DNA of 64,000 nt. Origin: Allobosea sp. BK604 (lineage in GTDB: Bacteria > Pseudomonadota > Alphaproteobacteria > Rhizobiales > Beijerinckiaceae). The DNA is taken from assembly GCF_004341515.1 (NCBI RefSeq), contig NZ_SLZF01000003.1, positions 310,001 through 374,000 on the forward strand. The letters run 5' to 3'. Below are positions 33,335 through 43,426 of the stretch, piece by piece (the stretch's first letter is position 1; every line of letters begins with the position of its first letter). The position numbers and the translations under genes were made by a program. The notes under the pieces were generated by a model. It made no database searches and was not told the DNA's origin. It saw only the letters and a list, made by a program, of their open reading frames with translations.

Positions 33335-33670
33335 TCAGTCGCCCTCGCCCGGCTCCGGCGATAGCATCTCGAGCTTGCCCGCGACACCGTCGAAGGCCTT
33401 GGCGTCAGCCGGCGGTTCCTTCTTCTGGGTGATGTTCGGCCAGCTCGATGCATACTTGGAGTTGAGCTGCAGCCAGCTCTCGAGACCGGGCTCGGTATCG
33501 GGCTTGATCGCCTCCGCCGGGCATTCCGGCTCGCAGACGCCGCAATCGATGCATTCGTCGGGATGGATGACGAGCATGTTCTCGCCTTCATAGAAACAGT
33601 CGACCGGACAGACCTCGACACAGTCCATGTACTTGCACTTGATGCAGTTTTCGGTGACCACATAGGTCAT
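33335..33670 (-). CDS. fdxA: 7Fe ferredoxin FdxA
   Basis: The 111-residue protein has both clusters: [18 protein letters not shown] for the [3Fe-4S] and part of the [4Fe-4S] site, and [16 protein letters not shown]. The C-terminal 55 residues ([16 protein letters not shown] and on) are standard in the FdxA group of alphaproteobacteria. It carries electrons in the cytoplasm. The gene is next to carD and the S4 gene in the usual rhizobial order. Confidence 0.97.
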   Translation of the reverse strand: MTYVVTENCIKCKYMDCVEVCPVDCFYEGENMLVIHPDECIDCGVCEPECPAEAIKPDTEPGLESWLQLNSKYASSWPNITQKKEPPADAKAFDGVAGKLEMLSPEPGEGD

Positions 33671-33845
33671 GTCGCCAGTCCTTCCAGATCGGTCTCACCG
33701 CTCATAAAAGCCGCGAAGCCGGGTGTTTCAAGGCCGTTATTCCGGCCGAGTCGGGAAGAAAAATCTCTTCTCCGAGTTAGAATAAGAACAATCTTTTCCG
33801 TGCGCCTGCCGACACCCGCGAACGGACACCGGACGGCCCCGCGCT

Positions 33846-34157
33846 CTATCCGGTCGGCTCGTCATCCGCAAGCGACGCATCGCCGCGCGCGCCCTCGTCC
33901 AGCCGCTCATAGAGCAGTTTCGCCTCCTCATAGGGCCCGCGGCGTTCGCCGAGGGAGACGAGCTTCACGACGATGGTCGCGTGCGGCAGGGCGAGCGTCA
34001 GCACGTCGCCGAGCTTCAGGCCATGGGCGGCATTGTCGACCCGCCGACCGGCCACACGGACATGACCGTCATCGACCAGACGCACGGCGGCGGAACGCGT
34101 CTTCGCGAAGCGCGCGAACCAGAGCCATTTGTCGAGGCGCTGACGATCTTCTCGCAA
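33846..34157 (-). CDS. S4-domain RNA-binding protein, Hsp15-like
   Basis: The 103-residue protein is mostly one S4 domain: RLDKWLWFARFAKTRSAAVRLVDDGHVRVAGRRV in consecutive blocks, followed by a short tail (RGPYEEAKLLYERLDE). Hsp15 (HslR) recycles 50S subunits carrying a nascent chain. It lies 12 bases after the helicase gene stop on the same strand, so the two are probably co-expressed. Confidence 0.92.
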   Translation of the reverse strand: MREDRQRLDKWLWFARFAKTRSAAVRLVDDGHVRVAGRRVDNAAHGLKLGDVLTLALPHATIVVKLVSLGERRGPYEEAKLLYERLDEGARGDASLADDEPTG

Positions 34158-34169
34158 TGGCTCGTCCGA

Positions 34170-37100
34170 TCAGCGCTTGCCTTCGAGCTGGGCCTTCAGC
34201 GCCGCGAGCTTGGCGAAGGGTGAATCCGGATCGGGCTCGCGGTCGGCCGGGCGCGGCTTGGGCGGCTGCTGGAAGCGCTCGCCGCGCTCCTCGCGGCGGG
34301 GTCCGCCCGGCCTCTGACCGTCGCGATCGCGCTTGAACTCCGGGCGCGGGCCGCGGTTCTGCTGGTCGGGGCGGCCATTGCGCTGCGGCTGGTCGCGGCG
34401 TGGTTGATCCTGACGCGGCTGGTCGTTGCGCGCCTGATCATGGCGCTGCGGCCGTTCCTGGCGCGCGCTCTCGGGCGAACCGGCGACGTTCTGGCCCTCT
34501 GCGGCGGCAGCCGGCCGGTCGCGTCGACGCTCGTCCGGACGCCGGTCGCGATTGGGACGGTCGCCACGCTCGCCGCGGTTGAAGCCGGGCTGGCGCTCGC
34601 CGGGCGCGCCGTCGCGGCGGCCACGATTGCCCTGCTCCGGCCGGCGTCCGCCACCCTGGTGGCGATGCGGCCGCCAGACCTCGATCATCTCGGGCTCGGC
34701 CGGGGCAGCGGGAGACTCCTCCGTCGCAGCGACCTCTGCCGGCGCAACCGCCTCGGTCGCGGGCTGCGTCTCGGTCGCCGCCTCCTCGGTCGTCTCCGGC
34801 TCGGCCGCCGGCAGCGCCGACATCATGTCCGCCGGAACCGGCTGCGGAATCTGCTGCAGCTCGGCCTCGGTCAGGATCGGTGCATCCGCCGTCTCCGGCG
34901 CAGCCGTATCGGCCACGACCGGCTCGGCAGCCTCGACCACCGGGGCCTCGGCCTGCTCGGCCGTCTCCGCTTCAGCCGCCTGCTGTGTCGGCTCGCCCGC
35001 CTCGGCAGGCTGCGCGGCCTCGCTGGTCTCGGAGGATTCCGTTGCCTCGGCGTTCAGCATCGCCTCGGTCTCGCCCGCCGATGCGGGAGCCTCGGTGACC
35101 TTGACCGGCTCGGTCGCGGCCGGCGGCGGGGCGAGCGGCACCGTGATGGCCGGACCTGGGCGCTTGACCGAGACATAGCCGAGCGAACGCAGGATCGAGG
35201 CGAAATCCTCGCCGGCGCAGCCGACGAGGGATGTCATCGCCCCGGTGACGACGAAGCCGTCCTGATCCGCGCTTCCGGCCGGCGGCTGCCCCTGCGTGGC
35301 GCCCGGCCGGTAGGCGATGGCCGGGCGGATTAGATCGGCGAGCCGCTCCAGGATGTCGACGCGCACGGCGCGCTCGCCGCAGACGCGATAGCCGGCAGCG
35401 CGATAAAGTCCTTTCGGCACCGCCTTGTCGACGGCGAAGGAGGTCCGGCCCGAGGCAGCGAGATGGGCGATATCGTCGAGCCCGGCCTGATCCGGCCCGC
35501 CATGCTTCAGCGTCCAGAGCTGGGCCGCGAGCGCCCGCGGCGCCGGCTTGAGCAGCGCGGGGACATAGAGATGGAAGGCGCCGAAGCGAATGCCGAGCTG
35601 GCGCAGCGCCGCGCGGCCCTCCTGGTCGAGCGCCTTCATCTCCTCGCCGACCTTGGCGCGTTCGAGCACGCCGAGCGCCTCCGCCGCCTGGTAGGCAATG
35701 CCGCGCGCGATCCCGGTCAGGCTCTCGGCATTCTCCAGCAGCTGGAGCGGCCCGAGCAGGCGGGTGATGTGATTCTTCAGCCAGGTGTTGAGCCGTCCCT
35801 CGACCTGCTCACGCGCCGGTCCGGTCAGATGTTCCTCGACCAGCAGGCGCAGTCGCGGCTCGAGCGCCTTCTCACCGGCCGTCAGGCGCGCCACCGGCTC
35901 GCCGATCCAGCGCACCAGGCCGTCATGCGACAGCACGAAGGCATCGTCCGCCGCGAGCACGACCCGCGCGGCACGCGCCTCGATCTCGCTGGCGAGCGCC
36001 TTCAGCGCCGCCATGTTCAAGGCCTTCGCCTCGGGCCCGCCCGCCTTCGGGTCCGCCGTGAAGCGAAAACCCTGCAGCATCCCGACATGCTGTCCCTCGA
36101 CGAGCACATCGCCCGTCGCGGTGACCTCAGCCTCCAACATCGCATTCTCCCGCAAACGACGCATCAGCACGCTCGTGCGCCGATCGACGAAACGGCTGGC
36201 AAGCCTCTCGTGCAAAGCGTCCGACAGCTTGTCCTCTACAAGACGAGCCACCCCCTGCCAATGCTCTGGATCAGGTAGCCAGTCGGGACGATTGGCCACG
36301 AAGGTCCAGGTCCGTACCTGAGCGATGCGCGCCGAGAGCGTATCGATCTCGCCATCGGTGCGGTCGAGCAGGTCGAGCTGGGTCCGATACCAGTCGGGAT
36401 CGAGCCTGCCATGCCGCATCAGCCTAAGATAGAGCGTTGTCGCAAGATCGGCGTGCTGCATTGGCGCGATCTTGCGATAATCGGGCAGGCCACAGACTTC
36501 CCAGAGCCGTTCGACGCCCGGGCGGCCATGCGCCAGCGCCTTCACATCCGGGTCGCGCGCCAGGATTTCCAGCGTCGTCATGTCCTCGGCGATCAGCGCA
36601 CGCGTCAGCCCCGGCTCGGTCGGCAGCTGGTTCAGCGTGTCCAGCAGCCCAGGGATCGAGCGCAGGTCGAGATCGGAATTGCGCCATTGCAGCTGCCGAA
36701 TCGGCTCGAACCGGTGGTCCTCGATCCGTTCGACCAGTTCCTGCTCGAAGGGCTCGCAGCGCCCGGTCGTGCCGAAGGTGCCGTCGCGGACATGCCGGCC
36801 GGCCCGGCCGGCGATCTGCCCGAATTCGGCCGGATGCAGCCTGCGGAAATGATGGCCGTCGAACTTGCTGTCGGCGGCGAAGGCGATGTGGTCAACATCG
36901 AGGTTGAGCCCCATGCCGATCGCGTCGGTGGCGACGAGGTAGTCGACATCCCCGGACTGGTAGATCTCGACCTGGGCATTGCGCGTGCGCGGCGAGAGCG
37001 CGCCGAGCACGACGGCCGCCCCACCCTTCTGCCGGCGGATCAGCTCGGCGATGGCGTAGACCTCCTCGACCGAGAAGGCGACGATGGCGGAACGCCGCGG

Positions 37101-37661
37101 CAGGCGCGTGATCTTGCGGTCGCCGGCGAAGGTCAGTTGCGACAGGCGCGGCCGCGTCACGACGTTGACGCCGGGAATGAGCTGCTCGACCACCGGCTTC
37201 ATCGTGCCGGCGCCGATCAGCATCGTCTCGGCCCGGCCGCGCCGGTTGAGCAGCCGGTCGGTGAAGACATGGCCGCGGTCGAGATCGGAGCCGAGCTGGA
37301 TCTCGTCGATCGCGACGAAATCCACCTCCAGATCGCGCGGCATCGCCTCGACCGTGCAGACCCAGAAGCGCGGCCGCTCCGGCTTGATCTTCTCCTCGCC
37401 GGTGACGAGCGCGACCGCATCCGCCCCAACCTTGTCGACGACGCGGCCATAGACCTCGCGCGCCAGCAGGCGCAGCGGCAGGCCGATCATGCCTGTCGGA
37501 TGCGCCACCATGCGCTCGATCGCCAGATGCGTCTTGCCGGTATTGGTGGGGCCGAGAACCGCTGTGACGCCGCGCGAACGCACCGAGGGCGGGAGGGAAC
37601 GAAGTGAAATCAAGTCGCGACCGATCGTGACATCCGGGCGGCTGCGCGACACCGGAGGCAC
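34170..37661 (-). CDS. Suv3-like RNA helicase with long low-complexity tail
   Basis: The 1163-residue protein has the Suv3/MTR4-type helicase core: Walker A GPTNTGKTHL near residue 40, DEIQ box (AIDEIQLGSD) near 118 and motif VI (IAGRAGRHV) near 288, then a helical domain to about 780. From about 860 it is Ala/Glu/Thr-rich and acidic, then from about 1030 Arg/Gln/Gly-rich and basic, ending SPFAKLAALKAQLEGKR. The basic tail should bind RNA. It probably acts in RNA decay or ribosome maturation. The start at 37661 is GTG with no clear ribosome site. Confidence 0.9.
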   Translation of the reverse strand: MPPVSRSRPDVTIGRDLISLRSLPPSVRSRGVTAVLGPTNTGKTHLAIERMVAHPTGMIGLPLRLLAREVYGRVVDKVGADAVALVTGEEKIKPERPRFWVCTVEAMPRDLEVDFVAIDEIQLGSDLDRGHVFTDRLLNRRGRAETMLIGAGTMKPVVEQLIPGVNVVTRPRLSQLTFAGDRKITRLPRRSAIVAFSVEEVYAIAELIRRQKGGAAVVLGALSPRTRNAQVEIYQSGDVDYLVATDAIGMGLNLDVDHIAFAADSKFDGHHFRRLHPAEFGQIAGRAGRHVRDGTFGTTGRCEPFEQELVERIEDHRFEPIRQLQWRNSDLDLRSIPGLLDTLNQLPTEPGLTRALIAEDMTTLEILARDPDVKALAHGRPGVERLWEVCGLPDYRKIAPMQHADLATTLYLRLMRHGRLDPDWYRTQLDLLDRTDGEIDTLSARIAQVRTWTFVANRPDWLPDPEHWQGVARLVEDKLSDALHERLASRFVDRRTSVLMRRLRENAMLEAEVTATGDVLVEGQHVGMLQGFRFTADPKAGGPEAKALNMAALKALASEIEARAARVVLAADDAFVLSHDGLVRWIGEPVARLTAGEKALEPRLRLLVEEHLTGPAREQVEGRLNTWLKNHITRLLGPLQLLENAESLTGIARGIAYQAAEALGVLERAKVGEEMKALDQEGRAALRQLGIRFGAFHLYVPALLKPAPRALAAQLWTLKHGGPDQAGLDDIAHLAASGRTSFAVDKAVPKGLYRAAGYRVCGERAVRVDILERLADLIRPAIAYRPGATQGQPPAGSADQDGFVVTGAMTSLVGCAGEDFASILRSLGYVSVKRPGPAITVPLAPPPAATEPVKVTEAPASAGETEAMLNAEATESSETSEAAQPAEAGEPTQQAAEAETAEQAEAPVVEAAEPVVADTAAPETADAPILTEAELQQIPQPVPADMMSALPAAEPETTEEAATETQPATEAVAPAEVAATEESPAAPAEPEMIEVWRPHRHQGGGRRPEQGNRGRRDGAPGERQPGFNRGERGDRPNRDRRPDERRRDRPAAAAEGQNVAGSPESARQERPQRHDQARNDQPRQDQPRRDQPQRNGRPDQQNRGPRPEFKRDRDGQRPGGPRREERGERFQQPPKPRPADREPDPDSPFAKLAALKAQLEGKR

Positions 37662-37721
37662 TCGCGCTGACGCAAGGAAAGCGTTGGATTAGGCGGCGGA
37701 ACGAGTCCTGAACGAAGCAAG

Positions 37722-37750
37722 CCCGAATCGCTGACTCAGCGAGAATCGGG
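37722..37750. repeat. Imperfect 29-bp palindrome upstream of the helicase gene
   Basis: CCCGA and TCGGG flank TCGCTGA and TCAGCGA. It lies 61 bases before the helicase start, in a 378-bp gap (37662..38039) that holds no gene I can support. It could be an operator or a transcript end for the DUF3108 gene. Confidence 0.4.
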
Positions 37751-38039
37751 ATTCGTTCACGGCGATATCTCGTGGCATCGGCCACGATCGCCACAATATC
37801 TGGAATCGGGACACCGGCATGATTCCGCCTTTGTTCGCGAAGGCGCTGACAGCGCTGGGCTGTCGCTCCGGCCCCTACTTAAGCATGCCTTGCGACGAAA
37901 CGAGAGGGGCAGCGTCATCGCATGCGCGCTGCAACGTGAAATGCTGCTGCGCAGGCAGTGGACTGCCTACAGGCAAGGAGCCTTGCCATCACGCTATCGC
38001 ATATCCGTCCAGCGCAGTTCGCGCCGTGCTCAGCGTGCC

Positions 38040-38867
38040 CTACCGCTTGGCGCTAGCCGTTGTGCCCGGATCGACCTTGAAACTCGAAGCCTCGATCACG
38101 GCGGTGCCGACCATCGTCTTCACGGAGATACGCACCGGCACCATCATGTTCGTGCCGGCGACCGGCGCGAGCCAGGCGCTCATGTCGCGATTCTCGCGCA
38201 TGAACTTGGTGCTCGGCCGCAATTCGCGATGGCCCGCGATCGGCACATAGCGCGCCTGGCAGACAGTGACCGGGCCGCTATAGCCTTCGAGCTGGACCTG
38301 CTTCGAGCCGGCATAGCTCAGCTTGATGTCGTAGCGTGCCGCGCCGTCGAAGATCGGCAAGGTCCGGTTGCAGGCGGCACCGGCGCCGCCCTTGCCGTCG
38401 ACCGGCATCAGGAAGGCGCTGATCGGATCGACGACATTGCGCTTGTGGCTGTCGTTCAGCGGCACCCGGTCGGGCTTGGCATCGACCGGCGGCTCGACCG
38501 CGACGGCCTGCACGGCATTGCCGTCAAGCGCCATGCGCACGGTGCGGCTCTCGCTCGAACTCGCCGAGGTGACCGCGAAGGTCGAGGGCGAAACCCGGTT
38601 GCCACTGACATTGCCGGTCGCGGCGCCAGAGCCCCGCCCGCCGGTGAAGCTGCCGACGAGCCCGGTCAGCTTCGCGACCATGTCGATCTTGTAGCTGTTG
38701 GCATTGATGCCGCCGACGAGATTTGCGGTGCCGAGCGTCATGCCGAGCAGCGAAATATCGTATTTGGCATCGAGCGAAGCGGCGGCGGCCGGTGTTCCGA
38801 GCCCGACGGCGAGGATGAGCGCGGCGAGGCCAAGCCCAGAAAGGGGCGGCGCGATGGCAGGCTTCAT
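38040..38867 (-). CDS. DUF3108 domain protein, exported
   Basis: The 275-residue protein has a signal peptide (about 1-30, ending PAAAA). The mature domain begins LDAKYDISLLGMTLGTANL and includes YKIDMVAKLTGLVG, which is the DUF3108 opening, and closes with AWLAPVAGTNMMVPVRISVKTMVGT. DUF3108 proteins are periplasmic and beta-rich with unknown role. The gene order next to rpmB and the helicase is that of other Rhizobiales. Confidence 0.9.
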   Translation of the reverse strand: MKPAIAPPLSGLGLAALILAVGLGTPAAAASLDAKYDISLLGMTLGTANLVGGINANSYKIDMVAKLTGLVGSFTGGRGSGAATGNVSGNRVSPSTFAVTSASSSESRTVRMALDGNAVQAVAVEPPVDAKPDRVPLNDSHKRNVVDPISAFLMPVDGKGGAGAACNRTLPIFDGAARYDIKLSYAGSKQVQLEGYSGPVTVCQARYVPIAGHRELRPSTKFMRENRDMSAWLAPVAGTNMMVPVRISVKTMVGTAVIEASSFKVDPGTTASAKR

Positions 38868-39125
38868 CCAGCTCCTCCGGGCTCGTGATTCCGACGCATG
38901 ATGCCGAGTGCTCGGCCTTAACCTTGGGACGACATCATGCTCAAAAATTCGTTAAGAGACGACTTCCAGGATGCGCCGTTTCCATCCCGCCGATCCTAGC
39001 ACGGCATGCACTGCGAATCGGACTGAATCGTGGCCTCGTTCGCCGCATTTGGCGAGCGGCGTCTCAGCTCGATCGGTGGATGACGCAGGCGCGACACATT
39101 CGTCACGCGCGAGTGACGCTTGTCC

Positions 39126-39154
39126 TTGACGCGAACGGCCTGCTTGGCTATAGA
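39126..39154 (+). promoter_or_regulatory. Sigma-70 promoter of rpmB
   Basis: TTGACG and TATAGA are 17 bases apart, a near-consensus match, 92 bases before the rpmB start. It is the strongest promoter-like sequence I found in the window and suits a ribosomal protein gene. The rest of the 378-bp gap from 38868 shows no gene. Confidence 0.8.
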
Positions 39155-39245
39155 CCCGCGACTTCAATTTGACTTCCGGTGCTCATGTCCGGCACGTCGC
39201 GTGTCGGCATTTTTGTTTGAGCCTCCGGGTAAAGGGAACGAAACC

Positions 39246-39533
39246 ATGGCCCGCCGTTGCGAACTGACCGGGAAAGCCACCCTGACCGGCCATCTCGTCA
39301 GCCACTCGAACCGTAAGACGAAGACCGTCTTCCGGCCGAACCTCGTCAATGTCACGTTGCAGTCCGACACGCTCGGTCGTGCCGTTCGCCTGCGCGTCTC
39401 GGCCAACGCCCTGCGCTCGGTCGAGCACCGTGGCGGCCTCGACGCCTTCCTGGTCAAGGCTCCGGCCGGCGACCTCTCGGTCGGCGCCCTCGCCCTGAAG
39501 CGCGACATCGAGAAGAAGCTCGCCGCCAACTGA
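39246..39533 (+). CDS. rpmB: 50S ribosomal protein bL28
   Basis: The 95-residue protein begins [28 protein letters not shown], in blocks typical of bL28 (C-x-ltGk, SHSN-kT), and ends DIEKKLAAN. The ribosome site AAGGGA precedes ATG 39246; a longer frame from 39120 overlaps the promoter and is not used. It has its own promoter and terminator. The single Cys in the N-terminal motif shows a zinc-free (C-) form. Confidence 0.98.
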   Translation: MARRCELTGKATLTGHLVSHSNRKTKTVFRPNLVNVTLQSDTLGRAVRLRVSANALRSVEHRGGLDAFLVKAPAGDLSVGALALKRDIEKKLAAN

Positions 39534-39559
39534 GCGCGGGCTTCACGATCGATTGAATG

Positions 39560-39583
39560 AAGCGGCCGAAAGGCCGCTTTTTT
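39560..39583 (+). terminator. Intrinsic terminator of rpmB
   Basis: AGCGGCC and GGCCGCT pair around GAAA and are followed by six T bases. It stands 27 bases after the rpmB stop. Confidence 0.9.
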
Positions 39584-39604
39584 CGTTTTGGCGCGGGCGC
39601 TGCC

Positions 39605-39685
39605 CGTCATTGCGAGCGCAGCGAAGCAATCCACGGGCCGCCGAGCTCTACGAGCCTGGATTGCTTCGCTGCGCTCGCAATGACG
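39605..39685. repeat. Inverted repeat with 29-bp perfect arms (rhizobial palindromic element)
   Basis: The arms start CGTCATTGCGAGCGCAGCGA and flank 23 bases. The sequence GTCATTGCGAGCG...GAAGCAATCC is a well known kind of palindromic intergenic repeat in rhizobia. It separates rpmB from the esterase gene and should form a stable hairpin in either RNA. Confidence 0.9.
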
Positions 39686-39686
39686 G

Positions 39687-40691
39687 CTAGGCCAGCTCGA
39701 ATTCCAGCAGCAGCGTCCGCTGCAGGAACGAGAAATTATCGTCCGAGATCAGGGTCAGGATCGTCCGCCCCTGCGCCTGATGGACGCTGAGCCCTTCCAT
39801 ATTGTCGATTTCCTGGCCGAGATCGGCATCGATCAGATAGGGCCCGTCGAGCATCGCCCCCGGCCTGACACTCGCCCCGGCCACCCGCCTGATCCGCATG
39901 CCGACGCCGCTCAGCGGCTTGTACCAGCGCTCCAACAGCAGGAGATCGCCGCCCGGCAGGAAGGCGAGGTCGGTGATGTCGAAACCGTCATGGCGGCGCA
40001 CCTGGAACAGGCCGGGCTGGCGACCGCCGATGATGAACCCTGCCGTCGGTTGGTCCTCCTTGCCGGAGCGCTCGGCGATCGCAATCAACGCGCCGGCCAG
40101 GGGATGGCCGGCAGGAGCGACGCCGAGCGCTTCCAGCCCGCGATTATTCGGCAGGCGCTTGACCTCGCGCGGCACCGGCATGATCCGTGCCCGCGCCTCG
40201 ACGCCCTCCTTGGCCCAATCGAAGCGCAGGATGTCGTGCGTGCGCTCGACGCCGATATAGGCGATCCCATCGGCGATGCTCAGGCTTTCGGTGTCATAGT
40301 AGCGCGAGCGGGAGAGCGGCCGCCCGGACGCGCCGAGGATCGGCGAGAGCTCGGCACTGTCCAGCCCCGCGACCCGGCCGTTGCGGGTCACGACCTTCGC
40401 TGTCAGCCAGAAGCCGTTATCCGTGATGGCAACGAGATCCGCCCCATCGCGCGAGCGCCAGAGGCCGGACAGGCCGCCGAAGCGCGGGTGGCTGCCGGTG
40501 AGCGCAAGGCCACCGCGAAAGACCAGCTCGCCGAAGCGGCTCTTGCCGGGACTGCGCGGCTCGAAATGCTCGATCGGCCTGGCCGAAACCGTGATCGGGA
40601 TACGCCCCGGCTCGACACTCTGCGCCAGCGCAGGCGCATTGATGGCCGCGGCGCCGAGGCCGCCGAGCAGGCCCCGCCGCGTCAGTCTCAT
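39687..40691 (-). CDS. Esterase-like protein of the phytase family, exported (PF13449-like)
   Basis: The 334-residue protein has a Tat-type leader ([18 protein letters not shown]). The beta-propeller-like body includes [37 protein letters not shown] and [22 protein letters not shown], the segments by which the esterase-like family is recognised. The metal ligands of true phytases were not identified, so substrate is unknown. Its start overlaps the cobT stop by 4 bases, so it is expressed with cobT. Confidence 0.85.
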   Translation of the reverse strand: MRLTRRGLLGGLGAAAINAPALAQSVEPGRIPITVSARPIEHFEPRSPGKSRFGELVFRGGLALTGSHPRFGGLSGLWRSRDGADLVAITDNGFWLTAKVVTRNGRVAGLDSAELSPILGASGRPLSRSRYYDTESLSIADGIAYIGVERTHDILRFDWAKEGVEARARIMPVPREVKRLPNNRGLEALGVAPAGHPLAGALIAIAERSGKEDQPTAGFIIGGRQPGLFQVRRHDGFDITDLAFLPGGDLLLLERWYKPLSGVGMRIRRVAGASVRPGAMLDGPYLIDADLGQEIDNMEGLSVHQAQGRTILTLISDDNFSFLQRTLLLEFELA

Positions 40692-42586
40692 TGCAGGCGA
40701 CGCGAAACCGGGGCCTTCGTTGTCCCGCCGCCATCCTCCTCGAACAGCTCGGCGAGCTTCTCCGTCATCACGCCACCGAGTTCCTCGGCATCGACGATGG
40801 TGACGGCGCGGCGATAATAGCGCGTCACGTCATGGCCGATGCCGATGGCGATCAGCTCGACCGGTGAGCGCGTCTCGATCTCGGCGATGACATGGCGCAG
40901 GTGCCGCTCGAGATAATTGCCGGCATTGACCGACAGGGTCGAATCGTCGACCGGCGCGCCATCCGAGATCACCATCAGGATCTTGCGCTGCTCCGGCCGC
41001 CCCAGCAGGCGCTTATGCGCCCAATCCAGCGCCTCGCCGTCGATATTCTCCTTGAGCAGCCCCTCGCGCATCATCAGCCCGAGATTCTTCCGCGCCCGGC
41101 GCCAGGGCGCATCCGCCGCCTTGTAGATGATGTGGCGGAGATCGTTGAGGCGGCCCGGATTGGCCGGCTTGCCCGATTGCAGCCAGCTCTCACGCGCCAG
41201 CCCGCCCTTCCAGGCGCGGGTGGTGAAGCCGAGCAGCTCGACCTTGACGCCGCAACGCTCCAGCGTCCGGGCCAGGATGTCGGCGCAGGTCGCCGCGACC
41301 GTGATCGGCCTTCCGCGCATCGAGCCGGAATTGTCGATCAGCAGCGTCACCACTGTGTCGCGGAAATTCGTGTCCGATTCCTGCCGGAAGGAGAGCGGCT
41401 GGAACGGGTCGATGATGATCCGCGGCAGACGCGAGGGATCGAGCGCGCCCTCCTCCAGATCGAACTGCCAGGAGCGGTTCTGCTGCGCCATCAGGCGGCG
41501 CTGCAGCCGGTTGGCGAGGCGCGCGACCACGCCCTGCAGATGCGCCAGCTGCTTGTCGAGATAGGCGCGCAGGCGCGTCAGCTCCTCCGGATCGCACAGC
41601 TCTTCCGCCGTGACGATCTCGTCGAACTTGGTCGTATAGGCCTTGTAGTCGGTCAGCGGCCGGTCGTTCTGGCGGCCCTCGCGCGGGCGCGGGGCCTCGC
41701 CGGCCTCCTCCGACTCGGAGTTCTCGTCCTCGTCGTCCCAGTCGCCGGCCGGAGCATCGGCGGCCTCGGAGGCGCCCTCCTGCAATTCCTCGGTGGCGTC
41801 GTCGCTGACCTCGACCTCGGAGCGCTCGCCGCCGCTCTCCTGCTCGGCCTCGCCATCCTGCTGCTGCTGATCCTCGGAGGACTGGTCCTGGTTCTCGTCG
41901 TCCTCTTCCTCGTCCTGGCCCTGCGCGGTCTGCTCGGCCATGTCGAGCGAGACCAGCATGTCGCGGACGGTGCGGGCGAAGGCGCGCTGGTCCTCGACCG
42001 CGCCGGACAGCCGGTCGAGATCGGCGCCGGCCTTGGCCTCGATCGTCTCACGCCAGAGATCGACCAGCTTTGCCGCGGCCTGCGGCGGCTTCAGCCCGGT
42101 CAGGCGCTCGCGCACCATCAGCGCCAGCGCATCCTCCAGCGGCGCGTCGGCCCGGTCGGTGATCTCCTCGTAGCGGCCGCCGCGATGATAACGATCCTCC
42201 AGCATGGCGCCGATATTGCCGGCCATGCCGCTCATCCGGCGCGAGCCGATGCACTCGACCCGCGCCTGTTCGACCGCGTCGAAAACGGCGCGGGCGGCAT
42301 CGCCCTCCGGCGCGGCGCGGCGGTGGACCGAGGCATCATGGCAGGCGAGCCGAAGCGCCATCGAATCGGAATGGCCGCGCAGGATCGCGACATCCTGCGC
42401 GGTCAGCTTGCGCGGCGGCTCGGGCAGGCGGGCGCGCTCGCCGATCAGCGAGGGCTTGTCCGCCGCGAAGACGATCTCGAGCTCGGGCTTGCGCGCGATC
42501 GCCTTCATCGCGCTCGAAATCGCGCGCTTCAGCGGCTCGGCCGGCGCTTCCTTGGGTTGCCCGGGCTTGCGGTTGGAGATGCTCAT
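40688..42586 (-). CDS. cobT: Aerobic cobaltochelatase subunit CobT
   Basis: The 632-residue length is typical. An N-terminal helical domain (to about 215) is followed by a very acidic stretch (about 215-310, rich in Glu, Asp, Gln, Ser) and a C-terminal VWA domain with the MIDAS motif ([11 protein letters not shown] near 418). CobT with CobS and CobN inserts cobalt into hydrogenobyrinic acid a,c-diamide. The ATG at 42586 overlaps the GNAT stop by 4 bases; the longer frame is a shadow of that gene. Confidence 0.97.
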   Translation of the reverse strand: MSISNRKPGQPKEAPAEPLKRAISSAMKAIARKPELEIVFAADKPSLIGERARLPEPPRKLTAQDVAILRGHSDSMALRLACHDASVHRRAAPEGDAARAVFDAVEQARVECIGSRRMSGMAGNIGAMLEDRYHRGGRYEEITDRADAPLEDALALMVRERLTGLKPPQAAAKLVDLWRETIEAKAGADLDRLSGAVEDQRAFARTVRDMLVSLDMAEQTAQGQDEEEDDENQDQSSEDQQQQDGEAEQESGGERSEVEVSDDATEELQEGASEAADAPAGDWDDEDENSESEEAGEAPRPREGRQNDRPLTDYKAYTTKFDEIVTAEELCDPEELTRLRAYLDKQLAHLQGVVARLANRLQRRLMAQQNRSWQFDLEEGALDPSRLPRIIIDPFQPLSFRQESDTNFRDTVVTLLIDNSGSMRGRPITVAATCADILARTLERCGVKVELLGFTTRAWKGGLARESWLQSGKPANPGRLNDLRHIIYKAADAPWRRARKNLGLMMREGLLKENIDGEALDWAHKRLLGRPEQRKILMVISDGAPVDDSTLSVNAGNYLERHLRHVIAEIETRSPVELIAIGIGHDVTRYYRRAVTIVDAEELGGVMTEKLAELFEEDGGGTTKAPVSRRLQ

Positions 42587-43050
42587 AGCGCCTTCACGAA
42601 GTGATGGATCCTTTGGCCTGCGACCGGATAATCCTCCATCCGGCCGCATTCGCGATAGCCCATGCGCGGGTAGAAGCCCGGCGCCTGAATGCTCATCGTA
42701 GCGAGATAAACACCGCGCGCGCCATAATCGCGCGCCGCCTGCTCGGCCATCGCCAGAAGCGCCTCGCCATGGCCGGCGCCGCGATGCGCCTCGTCGATCC
42801 AGAACAGGTCGACATAGAGCCATTCCCATTTCAGCTCGCCGACAAGGCCGCCGACCATGGCGCCGGCCTCATCGCGCAGGCTGAGTGCCAGCGGCTGCGT
42901 GTTGCGCGGCCCGATGCGGGCCTCGTTATGCGCGCTCAGGCCACGCAGCACCACCTCGCGGGTCGTGGCGAAATCCGCCTCATGCTGGACCGTGGCCGCT
43001 CCGGCCGCCGGCTCGGCGGCGCCCACGCATTCAGCAGCGATATCCGCCAT
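42583..43050 (-). CDS. GNAT-family acetyltransferase
   Basis: The 155-residue protein has the acetyl-CoA loop ([20 protein letters not shown]) and the C-terminal strand ([12 protein letters not shown]). It lies between the GFA protein and cobT with a 4-base overlap to the latter. Substrate is unknown; nothing ties it to cobalamin except gene order. Confidence 0.9.
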   Translation of the reverse strand: MADIAAECVGAAEPAAGAATVQHEADFATTREVVLRGLSAHNEARIGPRNTQPLALSLRDEAGAMVGGLVGELKWEWLYVDLFWIDEAHRGAGHGEALLAMAEQAARDYGARGVYLATMSIQAPGFYPRMGYRECGRMEDYPVAGQRIHHFVKAL

Positions 43051-43062
43051 GTTTCCGCTCCG

Positions 43063-43413
43063 TCAGCGCGAACGCCCGTCGAACAGCGTCGGCTCCAGAT
43101 CGGTCGGTTCGACGCCGCCCAGACAGCGCACATTGACCGCGACCGTCGGCGTGCCATCCGGCGCCACCGCTTGCGCGAAGGATTCGATACCGCAGGTCTC
43201 GCAGAACAGATGCTGGATCTTCTGGGTATTGAACCGGTACTCGGTCAGCGCGTCCTCGCCCTTTTCGAGGGTGAAGGCGGTCGCCGGCGCGAAGGTCAGG
43301 ATCGAGCCGCGGCGCTGGCAATAGGAGCAGTTGCAGGTGATCGTCCGGTCGAGATTGGCCTCGACCGTGTATGCGACCCGCCCGCAATGGCAGCTGCCCT
43401 GGTAACGCGCCAT
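43063..43413 (-). CDS. GFA-family zinc protein
   Basis: The 116-residue protein carries the cysteine ligands of the glutathione-dependent formaldehyde-activating (Gfa) family: CHCGRVAY, CNCSYCQRRG and FCETCGIESFA. Two zinc sites are expected. Gfa proteins are often misnamed; many bind small thiols or act elsewhere. It lies between cobS and the GNAT gene on the same strand. Confidence 0.9.
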   Translation of the reverse strand: MARYQGSCHCGRVAYTVEANLDRTITCNCSYCQRRGSILTFAPATAFTLEKGEDALTEYRFNTQKIQHLFCETCGIESFAQAVAPDGTPTVAVNVRCLGGVEPTDLEPTLFDGRSR

Positions 43414-43426
43414 CGCCCGCCCCGCC

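Noticed and set aside
37819..38250. Plus-strand frame in the gap beside the DUF3108 gene
   Set aside because: Its 3' half is antisense to the DUF3108 gene and its 5' half has no recognisable protein pattern or ribosome site.
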